A stretch of 32,679 bases of DNA from a virus. Shown here piece by piece: positions 1-7,500 of the stretch (its first letter is position 1; every line of letters starts with the position of its first letter). Location: positions 1 through 32,679 of IMG/VR virus record IMGVR_UViG_3300029922_000211. One strand, given 5' to 3'. Below the pieces are notes generated by a model, which was not told where the DNA came from, ran no database searches, and saw only the letters and a program-made list of their open reading frames with translations. Both the position numbers and the translations under genes were made by a program.

Positions 1-254
1 CGAACCAAGAATGTATGGAGCATTTTTGTAAACTCATCTCTAGGCTCAATTGGTAAATTTACAAGAGGCGCTTCCTTGTATTCTGGATCGTCCAGCCAAG
101 ATCTTTCTATTTCATATTCTTCTGCAACCATGTCTTTCAATGGGTCTGCAAAGCTAATCCTGGTAAAACCATGTTTTTCGATCAAAAATTCAGCAGCCGT
201 ATCTTTTCCTGAACGTTTCCAACCACTTATAGCGATAATTCTATTGTATTTCAT
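1..254 (-). CDS. Deoxynucleoside monophosphate kinase-like P-loop protein (partial)
   Basis: The reading frame starts at an ATG at 254 and runs off the left edge, leaving 84 residues of the N-terminus. The first strand is followed by a phosphate-binding loop of the form SGWKRSGKDTAAEFL (G11 to D18, GxxxxGKD). Next come a GFTRISFADPLKDM segment and an acidic stretch with a WLDDPEYKEAPL motif. This layout is typical of phage dNMP kinases and related P-loop nucleotide kinases, which phosphorylate dNMPs to dNDPs for phage DNA synthesis in the cytoplasm. The FADPLK motif is the usual substrate-side signature in these phage kinases. The lid and C-terminus are outside the window, so substrate specificity cannot be judged. 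It is the last gene seen of a minus-strand run that includes the genes at 259-756 and 746-1024. Confidence 0.75.
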   Translation of the reverse strand, partial: MKYNRIIAISGWKRSGKDTAAEFLIEKHGFTRISFADPLKDMVAEEYEIERSWLDDPEYKEAPLVNLPIEPRDEFTKMLHTFLV

Positions 255-258
255 ATAT

Positions 259-756
259 TTATTTTCCTAAGTATAACATGATTCCGATTAAAGCAAAAAC
301 TACAATTGTAGCCATTATATTATTTCTAGTCATATCGTTTTGAACTTTTTCAGATTCAACTTCATCGTAAGTAGGATTATTAATAATATGACTATCCTCA
401 TCACCTGAAGAAGAGGTGATGTCGCCTACTAAAGAGGTGGGAGAATTGTTAACTGTACCTGTATCAGGAGGAGCAGCTTCGACTTGAACTTTTAAAGTAG
501 AACCAACAGAGGGTATAAACTGCAGATCGAGTTGTTTTTTTAAAATATCAACAGTTTCTTGATCAAAAACCACAGAATTAAGATTAGACAGACTGATTTT
601 TTCAAGAACCACAGAATCTGCATTTTGTGTAATAAGATTAGATAGATTGATTTTTTCAAGAACCTTTTTATTTCTCTTGTAATGTTTTTTTCGAAGTTTA
701 GACACTGCACCCTTTTTGGGCAACTTTACTTTTTTAGCTTTCTTTTTAGTTTTCAT
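259..756 (-). CDS. Lysine-rich tail-anchored membrane protein, unknown function
   Basis: 165 residues, not recognised. The first 30 residues are strongly basic (KKKAKKVKLPKK). A duplicated 18-residue unit follows: VLEKINLSNL and then VLEKISLSNL, about 18 residues apart. The middle is acidic and rich in Ser/Thr/Asp and probably unstructured. The last 20 residues (IMATIVVFALIGIMLYLGK) form one hydrophobic helix ending in a short charged tail. This looks like a C-terminal tail anchor with the basic N-terminus in the cytoplasm. Its 5' end overlaps the 3' end of the gene at 746-1024 by 11 nt, suggesting one operon with translational coupling. A basic, membrane-tethered protein could bind DNA or the ribosome surface near the membrane, but nothing in the sequence settles this. 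Confidence 0.6.
   Translation of the reverse strand: MKTKKKAKKVKLPKKGAVSKLRKKHYKRNKKVLEKINLSNLITQNADSVVLEKISLSNLNSVVFDQETVDILKKQLDLQFIPSVGSTLKVQVEAAPPDTGTVNNSPTSLVGDITSSSGDEDSHIINNPTYDEVESEKVQNDMTRNNIMATIVVFALIGIMLYLGK
580..664 (-). repeat. In-frame 54-bp-spaced duplication within the tail-anchored protein gene
   Basis: Two 31-bp copies, at 580-610 and 634-664, differ at two positions and lie 54 bp apart. They encode the repeated VLEK(I)xLSNL unit of the protein at 259-756. Because the spacing is a multiple of three, the duplication keeps the frame and lengthens the protein by 18 residues. Confidence 0.75.
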
Positions 757-1024
757 CTACTTCTACCTCTATTTCTTCGTATTCTTCTCTAAGCTTACCG
801 GTACCCTTGATTCTAATGAATGAAGGAATTCTTTTTGTCCAATTATCGCTTTCCTTCCAAGAAGTGTGCCAATCTAAGTTTCCTCCACCATCTCCTCCGC
901 CATCCAACCACCAACTTGTAAATTCTCCAGCAGCTTTCTTATTATCAAAGATAAGTCTTATCTCAAATTTGTTGACAATTTTTGATTTTGAGGGTTGCTT
1001 TTTAGTTTTCTTCTTAGATTTCAT
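746..1024 (-). CDS. Small basic protein, unknown function
   Basis: 92 residues from the ATG at 1024. An in-frame ATG at 1030 is possible, but it sits one base from the AGGT ribosome-binding sequence, so the second ATG is better spaced. The N-terminus is a Lys-rich tail (KSKKKTKKQPSKSK). A compact region follows with a glycine-rich loop (WWLDGGGDGGGNLDW) and several tryptophans, and the C-terminus is very acidic (EEYEEIEVEVDEN). No family was recognised. It is first in the minus-strand run leading to the tail-anchored protein and the nucleotide kinase. The lysine-rich N-terminus resembles that of its downstream neighbour, so both may act at a nucleic acid or an acidic surface; this is inference only. 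Confidence 0.6.
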   Translation of the reverse strand: MKSKKKTKKQPSKSKIVNKFEIRLIFDNKKAAGEFTSWWLDGGGDGGGNLDWHTSWKESDNWTKRIPSFIRIKGTGKLREEYEEIEVEVDEN

Positions 1025-1064
1025 ATACATACCTATCTCGTTGGTTTTACAACCATTTTAAGAC

Positions 1065-1080
1065 CAATCTTTACTATAAA
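1065..1080 (+). promoter_or_regulatory. AATCTTTA-type promoter-like box upstream of the gene at 1129
   Basis: The sequence CAATCTTTACTATAAA lies in the 104-bp divergent intergenic space, 48 nt before the ATG at 1129. The core AATCTTTA recurs in gene-start regions at 6048, 11346, 11607, 17257, 21392 and, on the minus strand, 29861. No -35-like element is conserved upstream. It is proposed as a phage promoter, probably late because it precedes virion genes. Confidence 0.5.
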
Positions 1081-1101
1081 TCCTACTCGAAAGAGGGATT
1101 T
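1078..1101 (+). other. Stem-loop with GAAA tetraloop in the leader of the gene at 1129
   Basis: AAATCC (78-83 of the thousand) pairs with GGATTT (1096-1101), a two-base TA bulge follows, then CTC pairs with GAG around a GAAA tetraloop at 1089-1092. The hairpin would sit at or near the 5' end of a transcript started at the AATCTTTA box. GNRA-capped hairpins at 5' ends can protect mRNA from decay. No U-run long enough for a typical terminator follows. Confidence 0.5.
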
Positions 1102-1128
1102 TCGTCAAGTTAAATTTAGAGGTACAAA

Positions 1129-1581
1129 ATGGCAAGACTATCAGCTAAACCCATTGTAAACTATGCTAGTATAAATTCATTTAGCTACGCTAATCAATGG
1201 ATCATAAGTGCTTCTAATACTAATACTTTGTATTTCCAGCTTATCAATCTAGATAGCGGTTGCGCCAATGGCGAATGTCCTCTACGTTACTTGCCAGGCG
1301 TTGGGGTTTCGAACCAGCCGGTAGGTCTTAAGGTCACATTCCCTTCCATCGATTGTACTCAAGTTATCACTATGTTTGCGACTCAAGCCTCTACATGCGG
1401 TGATGCTTCAATTTGGAGCGTGTCGATTCCTTCAACAATTACACCACAAACTGGCGCTGTACAGTTCCAGTTATTTGAAGGAAACAATATTAGCTCATTC
1501 CGTGTAGAACAAATGATAGCTGTAAACTATAATGGCTCGGGCTCAGATGGAACTTTGCCTGATAATACGTTTTTCTTTTAA
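1129..1581 (+). CDS. Putative virion protein, beta-rich
   Basis: 150 residues beginning MARLSAKPIV, with an AGAGGT ribosome-binding site before the ATG. The sequence is rich in Ser, Thr, Asn and short beta-strand stretches and has few charged residues. This is the usual composition of phage head-decoration, fibre or baseplate beta-sandwich proteins. Four cysteines occur (SGCANGECPL, SIDCTQ, STCGDA). No specific family was recognised. It opens the long plus-strand virion block, behind the AATCTTTA box and hairpin. A homing endonuclease gene separates it from the next structural gene at 2485. Confidence 0.55.
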   Translation: MARLSAKPIVNYASINSFSYANQWIISASNTNTLYFQLINLDSGCANGECPLRYLPGVGVSNQPVGLKVTFPSIDCTQVITMFATQASTCGDASIWSVSIPSTITPQTGAVQFQLFEGNNISSFRVEQMIAVNYNGSGSDGTLPDNTFFF

Positions 1582-1586
1582 ATAAG

Positions 1587-1616
1587 TTGACTTTTCAATA
1601 AGTTATAGGTTATAAT
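1587..1616 (+). promoter_or_regulatory. Sigma70-like promoter of the homing endonuclease at 1623 (leaderless)
   Basis: TTGACT at 1587-1592, an 18-bp spacer, then a perfect TATAAT at 1611-1616. Only six bases (AAGATT) separate the -10 from the ATG at 1623. Transcription would therefore start at or within a base or two of the A of the start codon. No ribosome-binding sequence precedes the ATG. Confidence 0.65.
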
Positions 1617-1622
1617 AAGATT

Positions 1623-2483
1623 ATGAGTAGAACGAAATATACTTTTGAAATTATCCAAGAAGAAGCTCTTAAATATAAGAGCCGTGGAGAATTTCAACGT
1701 TTGAATATTAAACTCTATAGAGCTGCCTACGATAGAGGCATACTAGATCAGATTTGTTCTCACATGCCCAAACACGTGAATATGTCCGGAGAAAACAACC
1801 CAACTTTCAAATGGTCAGATCAAAAATTACAAGCTGAAGCTTTGAAATATCAAACAAAAAAAGATTTTTTGAAAAATAATAGAAGTGCTTATTTTACTGC
1901 ACAAAAAAAGAAAATTTTAAACGAAATTTGTTCCCATATGACCGCACTGATTAGGGCAGATTGGACACATGAAGAATTACAAAAAGAAGCATTAAATTAT
2001 AACACTAGAGGCGATTTCTATAAAAACCACAGCGCTGCTTATGGAGCCGCAAAGAGACGTAGAATTTTAGATGAAATATGTAAACACATGAAACTTTCTT
2101 GTGGTATTTCTCTTCCAGAAAAAAATCTTTTTGATTCAATAAAAGCTATTTATCCTAAAACACAGAAATTAAGAGATAGTAAAGTTAAAATCGAAGGAAA
2201 GCCATATATAAAAGGTTTCGATCTTGATATCTACATTCCAGAACTAAGATTAGGAATCGAATTTGACGGAACATATCATCACTCTATTCTTGGCATGAAA
2301 AGATCGAGACCATGGTGGCCAGAAGAAGATTTAAAGATCTATCATGAGCTAAAAGATAGTTGGTTCAAAAGTAAAAATATTAAGGTAATTCACATCAAAG
2401 AGGAAGACTGGATTAAAAATAAACAGGCTTGCATCGATAAATGTTTAGAATTTTTAAATTACAGTAAAGAAATGGCAGCGTAA
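1623..2483 (+). CDS. Free-standing homing endonuclease, Vsr-like/EDxHD type, three N-terminal repeats
   Basis: 286 residues. Three repeats of about 45-50 residues (roughly 6-48, 62-106 and 112-156) share a pattern of Trp or Tyr, then EALKY, then R/K-x-x-F, then AY, and end in ILDxICxHM. They probably read DNA. From about residue 165 there is a nuclease domain with GFDLDIYIPELRLGIEFDG followed by YHH, and later HIKEEDW. This is the Asp/Glu/His arrangement of Vsr-like PD-(D/E)XK homing endonucleases such as I-Bth0305I. Such enzymes cut alleles lacking the gene and are copied in by repair. It lies between two virion genes, has its own promoter and ends 1 nt before the gene at 2485. Its last 144 bp are about 95% identical to the end of the gene at 17274. 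Confidence 0.8.
   Translation: MSRTKYTFEIIQEEALKYKSRGEFQRLNIKLYRAAYDRGILDQICSHMPKHVNMSGENNPTFKWSDQKLQAEALKYQTKKDFLKNNRSAYFTAQKKKILNEICSHMTALIRADWTHEELQKEALNYNTRGDFYKNHSAAYGAAKRRRILDEICKHMKLSCGISLPEKNLFDSIKAIYPKTQKLRDSKVKIEGKPYIKGFDLDIYIPELRLGIEFDGTYHHSILGMKRSRPWWPEEDLKIYHELKDSWFKSKNIKVIHIKEEDWIKNKQACIDKCLEFLNYSKEMAA
2316..2459 (+). repeat. Tract shared with 18090-18233 (about 95% identical)
   Basis: By eye, these 144 bp differ from 18090-18233 at seven positions, without gaps. Both tracts encode the C-terminal part of the nuclease domain. The corresponding part of the third relative at 24251-25105 is far more diverged, so the similarity is not uniform along these genes. Confidence 0.8.
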
Positions 2484-2484
2484 T

Positions 2485-3339
2485 ATGGCAATTTATACTA
2501 ACAGCAGGACGTTTCAAACAGCAATGTATCCGGTTCATGCCACACAGACCTCGGGTCTTCTTAGACGTATTGAGCCGTTTCTTACTCCAGAACTTTTTAA
2601 AAGCAGATTTTTGTTGGGCATTCCTCTAACTTTCCCAAATGGTGAAAAGCTTACCGATGCCATTTTAAAAGATCGCATCATGATGGCAATGAATGAGACG
2701 GAAGCTCAGCTTGGAACAACCGTAACTCGTGAAGAGTTTAAAGATAAGCTCCCGTTCGATTGGAGTTTATACAAAAGCTTCATCCATTTAAAACCAAGAC
2801 ATTCTCCCATCATAAGCTTAGAAGATCTTTCTATTGTGGCTTCTAACGACGAAGTAATTTTTCAAGTCCCCTCGATGTGGGTAGACATGGCAAATGCTTC
2901 AATTGGACAATTAAATGTAATTCCATTACTTGCAGCTTTCGGTGCCTCCAATGCGAGCGGTACGCCTATAACCGCAACCAATCAGGGCGCAGGCGTCGCG
3001 TTTCTAGCAATTTGGGGTGCTTCCGGAGCGACAACTCAGGTTCCTTCTTATTGGCAGGTAACTTATTCATCTGGCTTGTCAAATATAGAAGGACAGGTTC
3101 CAATTATAGTAAACCAGCTGATTGGAACAAATGCTGCTATTTCAATTCTTTCGGAAATTGCAGTTTTATTTTTCGCAACTTCTCAATCGCAAAGTCAAGA
3201 TGGAATTTCTCAATCTTCCTCAACCCTAGGACCTAGAAGATTTCAGCTTCGTATTGAAGAACTTGTAAGAAATCGTGACGAACTTATTTCGAAGATTAAA
3301 ATGATTTTTGCTAAATCTTATGTAATTGGTGAGTATTAA
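2485..3339 (+). CDS. Putative virion protein, possible head-tail connector
   Basis: 284 residues, family not firmly recognised. The N-terminal half is alpha/mixed and begins MAIYTNSRTFQT. It contains RRIEPFLTPELFKSRFLLGI and a FDWSLYKSFIHLKPRHSPI segment that looks like a conserved phage structural core. A VPSMWVDMANASIGQLNVIP segment then leads into a Ser/Gly/Ala/Gln-rich region (about 150-235). The C-terminus is helical and charged (RRFQLRIEELVRNRDELISK). The start follows the upstream endonuclease stop by a single base, so translation may be coupled. Its place in a cluster of neck- and tail-type genes favours a connector or neck role, but this is inference. Confidence 0.5.
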   Translation: MAIYTNSRTFQTAMYPVHATQTSGLLRRIEPFLTPELFKSRFLLGIPLTFPNGEKLTDAILKDRIMMAMNETEAQLGTTVTREEFKDKLPFDWSLYKSFIHLKPRHSPIISLEDLSIVASNDEVIFQVPSMWVDMANASIGQLNVIPLLAAFGASNASGTPITATNQGAGVAFLAIWGASGATTQVPSYWQVTYSSGLSNIEGQVPIIVNQLIGTNAAISILSEIAVLFFATSQSQSQDGISQSSSTLGPRRFQLRIEELVRNRDELISKIKMIFAKSYVIGEY

Positions 3340-3342
3340 TAC

Positions 3343-4434
3343 ATGAGTATGTATAAAAGTCTCCTCAAAGCTTTGAAAGAACCGTCTCTCGTAAAAGCTG
3401 AGAACCCGGAAGCTTATAAAAAATTGGCTTCTACAGGATTTCTACTAGCTCATCCTGTAAAGATAAAGGGGCAAGATAAAAGACACGATAACGGGATTGG
3501 TTATCATGCTAGTATCAAGTTTTTTGACAAAGATACCGATAAAGAACATGACGCACACAAGGCAGCTTCCAAACTTGAAATGCATCCTCCAAATCCAAAA
3601 GAAGTTGGAATTGAACCTAAGGTTTTAAAAGATCGTAACGGAAACGATGTCTACGCATTGGGCTTAACTGGTAAGCATGCAGATAAGATGAAAGAGCATC
3701 ACGAAAAACTTGGACACATGGGCCACAAAGAAAATTACAAATGGGGCGCACATATTTCAGTTCCTAAATCCGTTCACGACGAAGTTAAAGAAAAAGGTCA
3801 CAAGACAGCCCATGACGCAGGGATCGAATTTGGACACGCAGAGTTAAAAAGAGGCCCTAAAATACTTCAAACTTATAAGCCTAAAGAAGTTAAAAAATCA
3901 GAAGATTTAGAACCATTGATGAAGCCCTTTGTATCTGAAGCCCAAAGAAAATGGGGACACACAGAAGCTGGCAAAAAAGCCCTAGGTGGTAACGCTGGAG
4001 TTCACGAATGGGACGAAGCGACCAAGGGTAAAAAACTTCCAGAGAAGATTACAAAATCAGAAGAGCTAAGGCCTTCAAAGTTAAACATAGAAAAAGGCTC
4101 AAAAGATATCGAATTAAAAAGTTTGGCTCAAATTCAAGAAGAGACAGCCTGGACCTGGGCTTCTCGCGCAGCTGCTGCTTATAAGAAATTAGAAGAAACT
4201 GGCGACTGGAAATGGAAGACTGATGCCGAAGAATATCGTCATGAAGCGGTAGAACATGCGGCCCTTATTGGGGATACTCATCCTACAGTTTTGACAGAAA
4301 TTCATGATGCTTTGGAAGAATATAGAAAAGAAGCTCAAGAATCAGCTGAAGAAATTAAAAAAGCTGAAAAATTAAGTAGACTTTCTGGAGATGACTTAAG
4401 ACGTTATCTAGAAGACAACAAGGGAGAAAAATAA
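3343..4434 (+). CDS. Virion-cluster protein with N-terminal 2H-phosphoesterase-like domain
   Basis: 363 residues. The N-terminal part has two histidine motifs, YHASIKFF with H55-A-S57 and WGAHISVP with H137-I-S139. They are 82 residues apart and separated by a VYALGL strand. Two H-hydrophobic-(S/T)-hydrophobic motifs at this spacing define the 2H phosphoesterase fold (LigT, cyclic-nucleotide phosphodiesterases and the phage anti-CBASS protein Acb1). The middle carries SEAQRKWGHTEAGKKALGG and HEWDEATKGKKLPEK, a short module that resembles ones seen in other phage structural proteins. The C-terminal third is helical and highly charged. K-S-E occurs at about residues 186 and 240. The gene is packed between structural genes, 3 nt after the previous stop. 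Enzyme activity and substrate are unknown. The domain could instead be a non-catalytic structural copy. Confidence 0.6.
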   Translation: MSMYKSLLKALKEPSLVKAENPEAYKKLASTGFLLAHPVKIKGQDKRHDNGIGYHASIKFFDKDTDKEHDAHKAASKLEMHPPNPKEVGIEPKVLKDRNGNDVYALGLTGKHADKMKEHHEKLGHMGHKENYKWGAHISVPKSVHDEVKEKGHKTAHDAGIEFGHAELKRGPKILQTYKPKEVKKSEDLEPLMKPFVSEAQRKWGHTEAGKKALGGNAGVHEWDEATKGKKLPEKITKSEELRPSKLNIEKGSKDIELKSLAQIQEETAWTWASRAAAAYKKLEETGDWKWKTDAEEYRHEAVEHAALIGDTHPTVLTEIHDALEEYRKEAQESAEEIKKAEKLSRLSGDDLRRYLEDNKGEK

Positions 4435-4435
4435 T

Positions 4436-4918
4436 ATGGATATACAACCAAATGATATAGATACTGTAGAAACTGGCGGCATGCTAGATGGTCAAGAAGT
4501 GAAATTAATTCGCCTAAAAGGCGGATTTTGGATGGGCATTCATAGAGGAAAAGCTATATCTGGTGGGAGTCATCCTGCTATAGTAAAACATACTATTTCC
4601 AAAATGTTTCCCAATTTCCAAGCCGCTATGTGCAAATCGGAATCGATGGCTGATGCCTTAGTTGAAAAACATTCACACTTTTTGTCTGACGATCTCCGTA
4701 AATCTGGACATGACATTTACAGTATTCAAAATGGTTCAGATGTAGAATTTCAAATTACAAAACAAAACATGAAAGTTGCTTCACTTCAAACAGTTCTAAG
4801 AGAAGATGCTTTGTTTGTTCCTGAAGTTAAATTTCCAAAAGAATTCACAAGAGCAATGGCCGGCGCGACCACCGAAAAGGCCCTTTCTTGCAGTTCTAAA
4901 ACCATAAAGATTAGGTAA
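4436..4918 (+). CDS. Virion-cluster protein, unknown function
   Basis: 160 residues preceded by an AGGGAGA ribosome-binding site inside the end of the previous gene. The N-terminal 55 residues look like a small beta domain (VKLIRLKGGFWMGIHRGKA). This is followed by AAMCKSESMADALVEKHSHF, which carries one of the recurrent K-S-E motifs, and then by mixed alpha/beta sequence. No family was recognised. It is part of the close-packed virion operon, 1 nt after the 2H-phosphoesterase-like protein and 5 nt before the next gene. Confidence 0.5.
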   Translation: MDIQPNDIDTVETGGMLDGQEVKLIRLKGGFWMGIHRGKAISGGSHPAIVKHTISKMFPNFQAAMCKSESMADALVEKHSHFLSDDLRKSGHDIYSIQNGSDVEFQITKQNMKVASLQTVLREDALFVPEVKFPKEFTRAMAGATTEKALSCSSKTIKIR

Positions 4919-4923
4919 TATTT

Positions 4924-5121
4924 ATGGAAAACCAGGATCAAAAATTCAAAAGCAACGTCGTAGACGCCTTTTTATTTAAGAAAAACAAAAAGTTAAAGAA
5001 AGATAAATTGGTTGATGATATAATATCCGGTATCGTACTTCTTCATAAGAAAGCAGACGACAGTTTAAAAGAATTATCAGAAATGTGTTATAAGGAAGCA
5101 GATGGCAAACGAGAAACCTAA
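4924..5121 (+). CDS. Small basic helical protein, unknown
   Basis: 65 residues with an AGGTAA ribosome-binding site upstream of the ATG. It is Lys-rich in the first half (FKKNKKLKKDK), then has a helix with hydrophobic spacing (VDDIISGIVLLHKKADDSLKEL). It overlaps the next gene by 20 nt in a different frame, which fits coupled translation. It could be a chaperone or assembly factor for a neighbouring virion protein. Nothing specific was recognised. Confidence 0.5.
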   Translation: MENQDQKFKSNVVDAFLFKKNKKLKKDKLVDDIISGIVLLHKKADDSLKELSEMCYKEADGKRET

Positions 5122-6049
5122 CGGCGAACAAATTGAAGTAATACCTTCATTTATTCCCTATATAGAAGAATCTTTCGATCTAAATCGACTTGATTTATTC
5201 GTCGAAAGCCTTGGCACGACCTTCATTCATTGGGCAGCTACACCTTCTCCTATTGGATTGAACGACAAGGGTGATTACAGACGAAATGATCAGGTTGACG
5301 TTCTGACTTCTAATGGTTACGTATATAATCTTGCTGGTAAATTTACCGCCGTCCTAACTTCTAACAATAAAGACCAAAAAAGACCTAACCAGGGCGGTCT
5401 TTTAGACTCAGCACAAGGAAATCTAGTACTTCCTAGATTTTACGATGCTCAGATCCCTGGCGACGAATGTGTTGAGCCCCTAGCTGGCCAAAGAATTTAT
5501 CTTACTCCTGGAGACAGACTTTACCATTCAGACACACAAGCCGACGATTTGGTTATTAATAAAGAACTAATGAGCTATTCTTATAATGCACAAAACGTGC
5601 CAATGTATCCTATTAAGAGGATGCTAGCCCCTATTATTGACTCTAGAGGTGCTACTTACCAAGAAGGCATTGATTTCGCTATAACAAAACAAGGTAATAT
5701 CGAATGGTTAGATGGCGGAGCTAATCCTGGCATCGACCCTGATACTGGATCTGGCAGAACCTATGGAATTCGTTATCTTTATCGTGCATTTTACTATGTC
5801 ACTTCAATTTTAAGAGAAGTTCGCATAACTAATGTTACTGAAGGTGGCGTTCGTAGATCTGAAAGAATGCCCATGTTTGTGCAGTTGACCAGAGAGTATT
5901 TGTATCATAACGTAAACAACGGAAGTGTTTTAAATAAACCTATTAGTGAGCAGATTGAAATCAGACAAACTGTTGGAATACCTGAAACTATTAACATAAA
6001 TAGCCCTCCTGTAAAAGTTGAAACTACTGATAGGAATGCTAAGAACTAA
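5102..6049 (+). CDS. Putative virion structural protein (neck/tail region)
   Basis: 315 residues with an AAGGA ribosome-binding site. After an N-terminal IPSFIPYIEESFDLNRLDLF segment there is a beta-rich middle with polar loops. A pattern then follows that I associate with phage neck or baseplate proteins: TYQEGIDFAITKQGNIEWL, YGIRYLYRAFYYVTSILREV, and a C-terminal ERMPMFVQLTREYLYH. No enzymatic motif was seen. It probably forms part of the connector or baseplate, judging from position before the tail-completion-like genes. The specific role is not determined. Confidence 0.5.
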   Translation: MANEKPNGEQIEVIPSFIPYIEESFDLNRLDLFVESLGTTFIHWAATPSPIGLNDKGDYRRNDQVDVLTSNGYVYNLAGKFTAVLTSNNKDQKRPNQGGLLDSAQGNLVLPRFYDAQIPGDECVEPLAGQRIYLTPGDRLYHSDTQADDLVINKELMSYSYNAQNVPMYPIKRMLAPIIDSRGATYQEGIDFAITKQGNIEWLDGGANPGIDPDTGSGRTYGIRYLYRAFYYVTSILREVRITNVTEGGVRRSERMPMFVQLTREYLYHNVNNGSVLNKPISEQIEIRQTVGIPETININSPPVKVETTDRNAKN

Positions 6050-6060
6050 TCTTTAATAAA
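6047..6060 (+). promoter_or_regulatory. AATCTTTA-type promoter-like box upstream of the gene at 6082
   Basis: TAATCTTTAATAAA begins in the stop codon of the gene at 5102 and lies 21 nt before the ATG at 6082. An AAGGA and a GGTGA ribosome-binding sequence follow. It shares the AATCTTTA core with six other gene-start sites in the window. Confidence 0.5.
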
Positions 6061-6081
6061 TATAAGGAATTACGGTGACTT

Positions 6082-6567
6082 ATGGCAAATAATTCGATAA
6101 TGAAAAGAAATTTTCCAGGCAATAAGAGCTTAGATCCAGCTTCTATTGATAATATGATTTATAACAACGCTTCTGGCGCACGTAAATCGGTTCAAATGGG
6201 CCCACATCTTTTGCCTCTTCCGAAGCCAGGTGTTGGAACCGGCTACACTACCAATGTTTCATCTGCTGCTTATGCTCTGCCAGCCGCCGGTGTTAGCTTG
6301 GCTGTATATAACAATTCAGGAACCGTAGCTTCCATCACTTTCGGAACCGACAATACTGTAACAGCTTTAGCCGCTGGTACTACCGACTCCTCAGGAAGAG
6401 TTGGTTTGGCTTGTCTTCCAAACGCATATACCTATCTTGCAAGCGGCTACTCAAATTGGGTGATCTCAAGCGCTTCTACACTTTTAGTATATCTTATAAA
6501 CGACGACACAAGTATTACACCAGTAGCTCCAGTATTAGTCAGTCAACCAAATATACCAAATCTATAA
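6082..6567 (+). CDS. Putative virion protein, beta-rich
   Basis: 161 residues. After a polar N-terminus (MKRNFPGNKSLD) the protein is rich in Ala, Ser, Thr, Gly and Val in short strands (VSLAVYNNSGTVASITFG, TLLVYLINDD), with almost no charge. This is the usual composition of decoration, fibre or tail-associated beta-sandwich proteins, and is like that of the proteins at 1129 and 21418. No family was recognised. Ten bases upstream of the ATG (ACGGTGACTT) are repeated upstream of the gene at 9413 and contain a GGTGA ribosome-binding core. Confidence 0.5.
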   Translation: MANNSIMKRNFPGNKSLDPASIDNMIYNNASGARKSVQMGPHLLPLPKPGVGTGYTTNVSSAAYALPAAGVSLAVYNNSGTVASITFGTDNTVTALAAGTTDSSGRVGLACLPNAYTYLASGYSNWVISSASTLLVYLINDDTSITPVAPVLVSQPNIPNL

Positions 6568-6570
6568 TAT

Positions 6571-7500
6571 ATGAACAAGAATGCCGAAATCTTTCTTAAA
6601 AAGACTCTTGGAGATGATTTTTTAGAATCATTTGGCGATTCTTTGTCTAAAAGCGAAATATACAAACAAGGGACCAGAACAATCACGGACACAAATGACT
6701 TGTTCCAGGGTCTTCAAATTGTTCCAAAAGCTCTTCTGAGTCTTTTAATTCAAGAACTATCACCAATGCAAATTGGCGACAACAAAGAAATAAAGATTCC
6801 CGGTAAAGAAGACACCATTTTAGTTGTTACTAAACATGAAAGAGACAGTTTTTCAGGTCAGATAATTCAGAACAACGTTAAGATATCAGATTTTCTACAT
6901 CGCTCTATTCCTGGACTTGGTTTAGTTCTCCTCTCAATTCTAGAACTCTACAACGTAGATGATCTAAATATGGAACCTTCCTCTGTTGATCACGAAAAAG
7001 AATCTGAAATAAATCGCATTATAGACGAAAGAATGAACTTACATAGCTTAGTTAATAAGGTTGTCGATGGCAAACTAATGCATAGAGACGCGGTTCAACA
7101 ACTTCTTATGTCTAAGCTAAATCAGTTATCTGACGAACATAAGAAGATTGAAGAAGAACATCAAGATATAATGGCCCCAAAAGAAGAGCCAAAGTCTGTG
7201 GTTATAGTATTAGCTCCTAAAAAAAGACCCCTTCAAGAATTCGTTGAAAATAGAAAAAAGAAATTAGATAAAAAAGAACACTTTATTCAGATGGAAAAAT
7301 CTGAAACCGTTTCTTGCACTGATTGCGGTCAAAGCATTTTTTCAAACGGAACCTATTCTGGCTGCATCTGTTACGGTGAAAGTAATAAAAAGCTTCATAT
7401 TAAAAAATCTGAAAATGGCTACAAGATCTCTTTTGGTAGAGGTTGGGACGCTGAAAATATCGAAATGCTGCTTGAAGTACTGAGGAGTCGAAATGGATAA
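6571..7500 (+). CDS. Virion-cluster protein with C-terminal zinc-ribbon-like motif
   Basis: 309 residues. The N-terminal half is mixed alpha/beta (GLQIVPKALLSLLIQELSPM). Residues about 140-235 are helical and charged with coiled-coil character. From residue 249 there is C-T-D-C, then a glycine/serine loop and C-I-C, giving a four-cysteine pattern that could bind zinc. The C-terminus is KISFGRGWDAENIEMLLEVL. K-S-E occurs three times (27-29, about 244 and about 275). The start has no clear ribosome-binding site, and it ends 8 nt inside the next gene, so the two are coupled. Function unknown; perhaps an assembly or chaperone factor for the virion. Confidence 0.5.
   Translation: MNKNAEIFLKKTLGDDFLESFGDSLSKSEIYKQGTRTITDTNDLFQGLQIVPKALLSLLIQELSPMQIGDNKEIKIPGKEDTILVVTKHERDSFSGQIIQNNVKISDFLHRSIPGLGLVLLSILELYNVDDLNMEPSSVDHEKESEINRIIDERMNLHSLVNKVVDGKLMHRDAVQQLLMSKLNQLSDEHKKIEEEHQDIMAPKEEPKSVVIVLAPKKRPLQEFVENRKKKLDKKEHFIQMEKSETVSCTDCGQSIFSNGTYSGCICYGESNKKLHIKKSENGYKISFGRGWDAENIEMLLEVLRSRNG

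Noticed and set aside
76-270. Plus-strand frame of 64 codons at the left edge
   Set aside because: It is antisense to the kinase gene with its P-loop and has no ribosome-binding site.
2877-3236. Plus-strand frame inside the gene at 2485
   Set aside because: Out-of-frame reading of a low-complexity part of a better supported gene.
6072-6081. ACGGTGACTT repeated before the genes at 6082 and 9413 as a regulatory motif
   Set aside because: It occurs only twice and contains the ribosome-binding core GGTGA, which is enough to explain it.
6563-6568. TATAAT just before the gene at 6571 as a leaderless promoter
   Set aside because: Only two bases separate it from the ATG, too few for a transcript to include the start codon.
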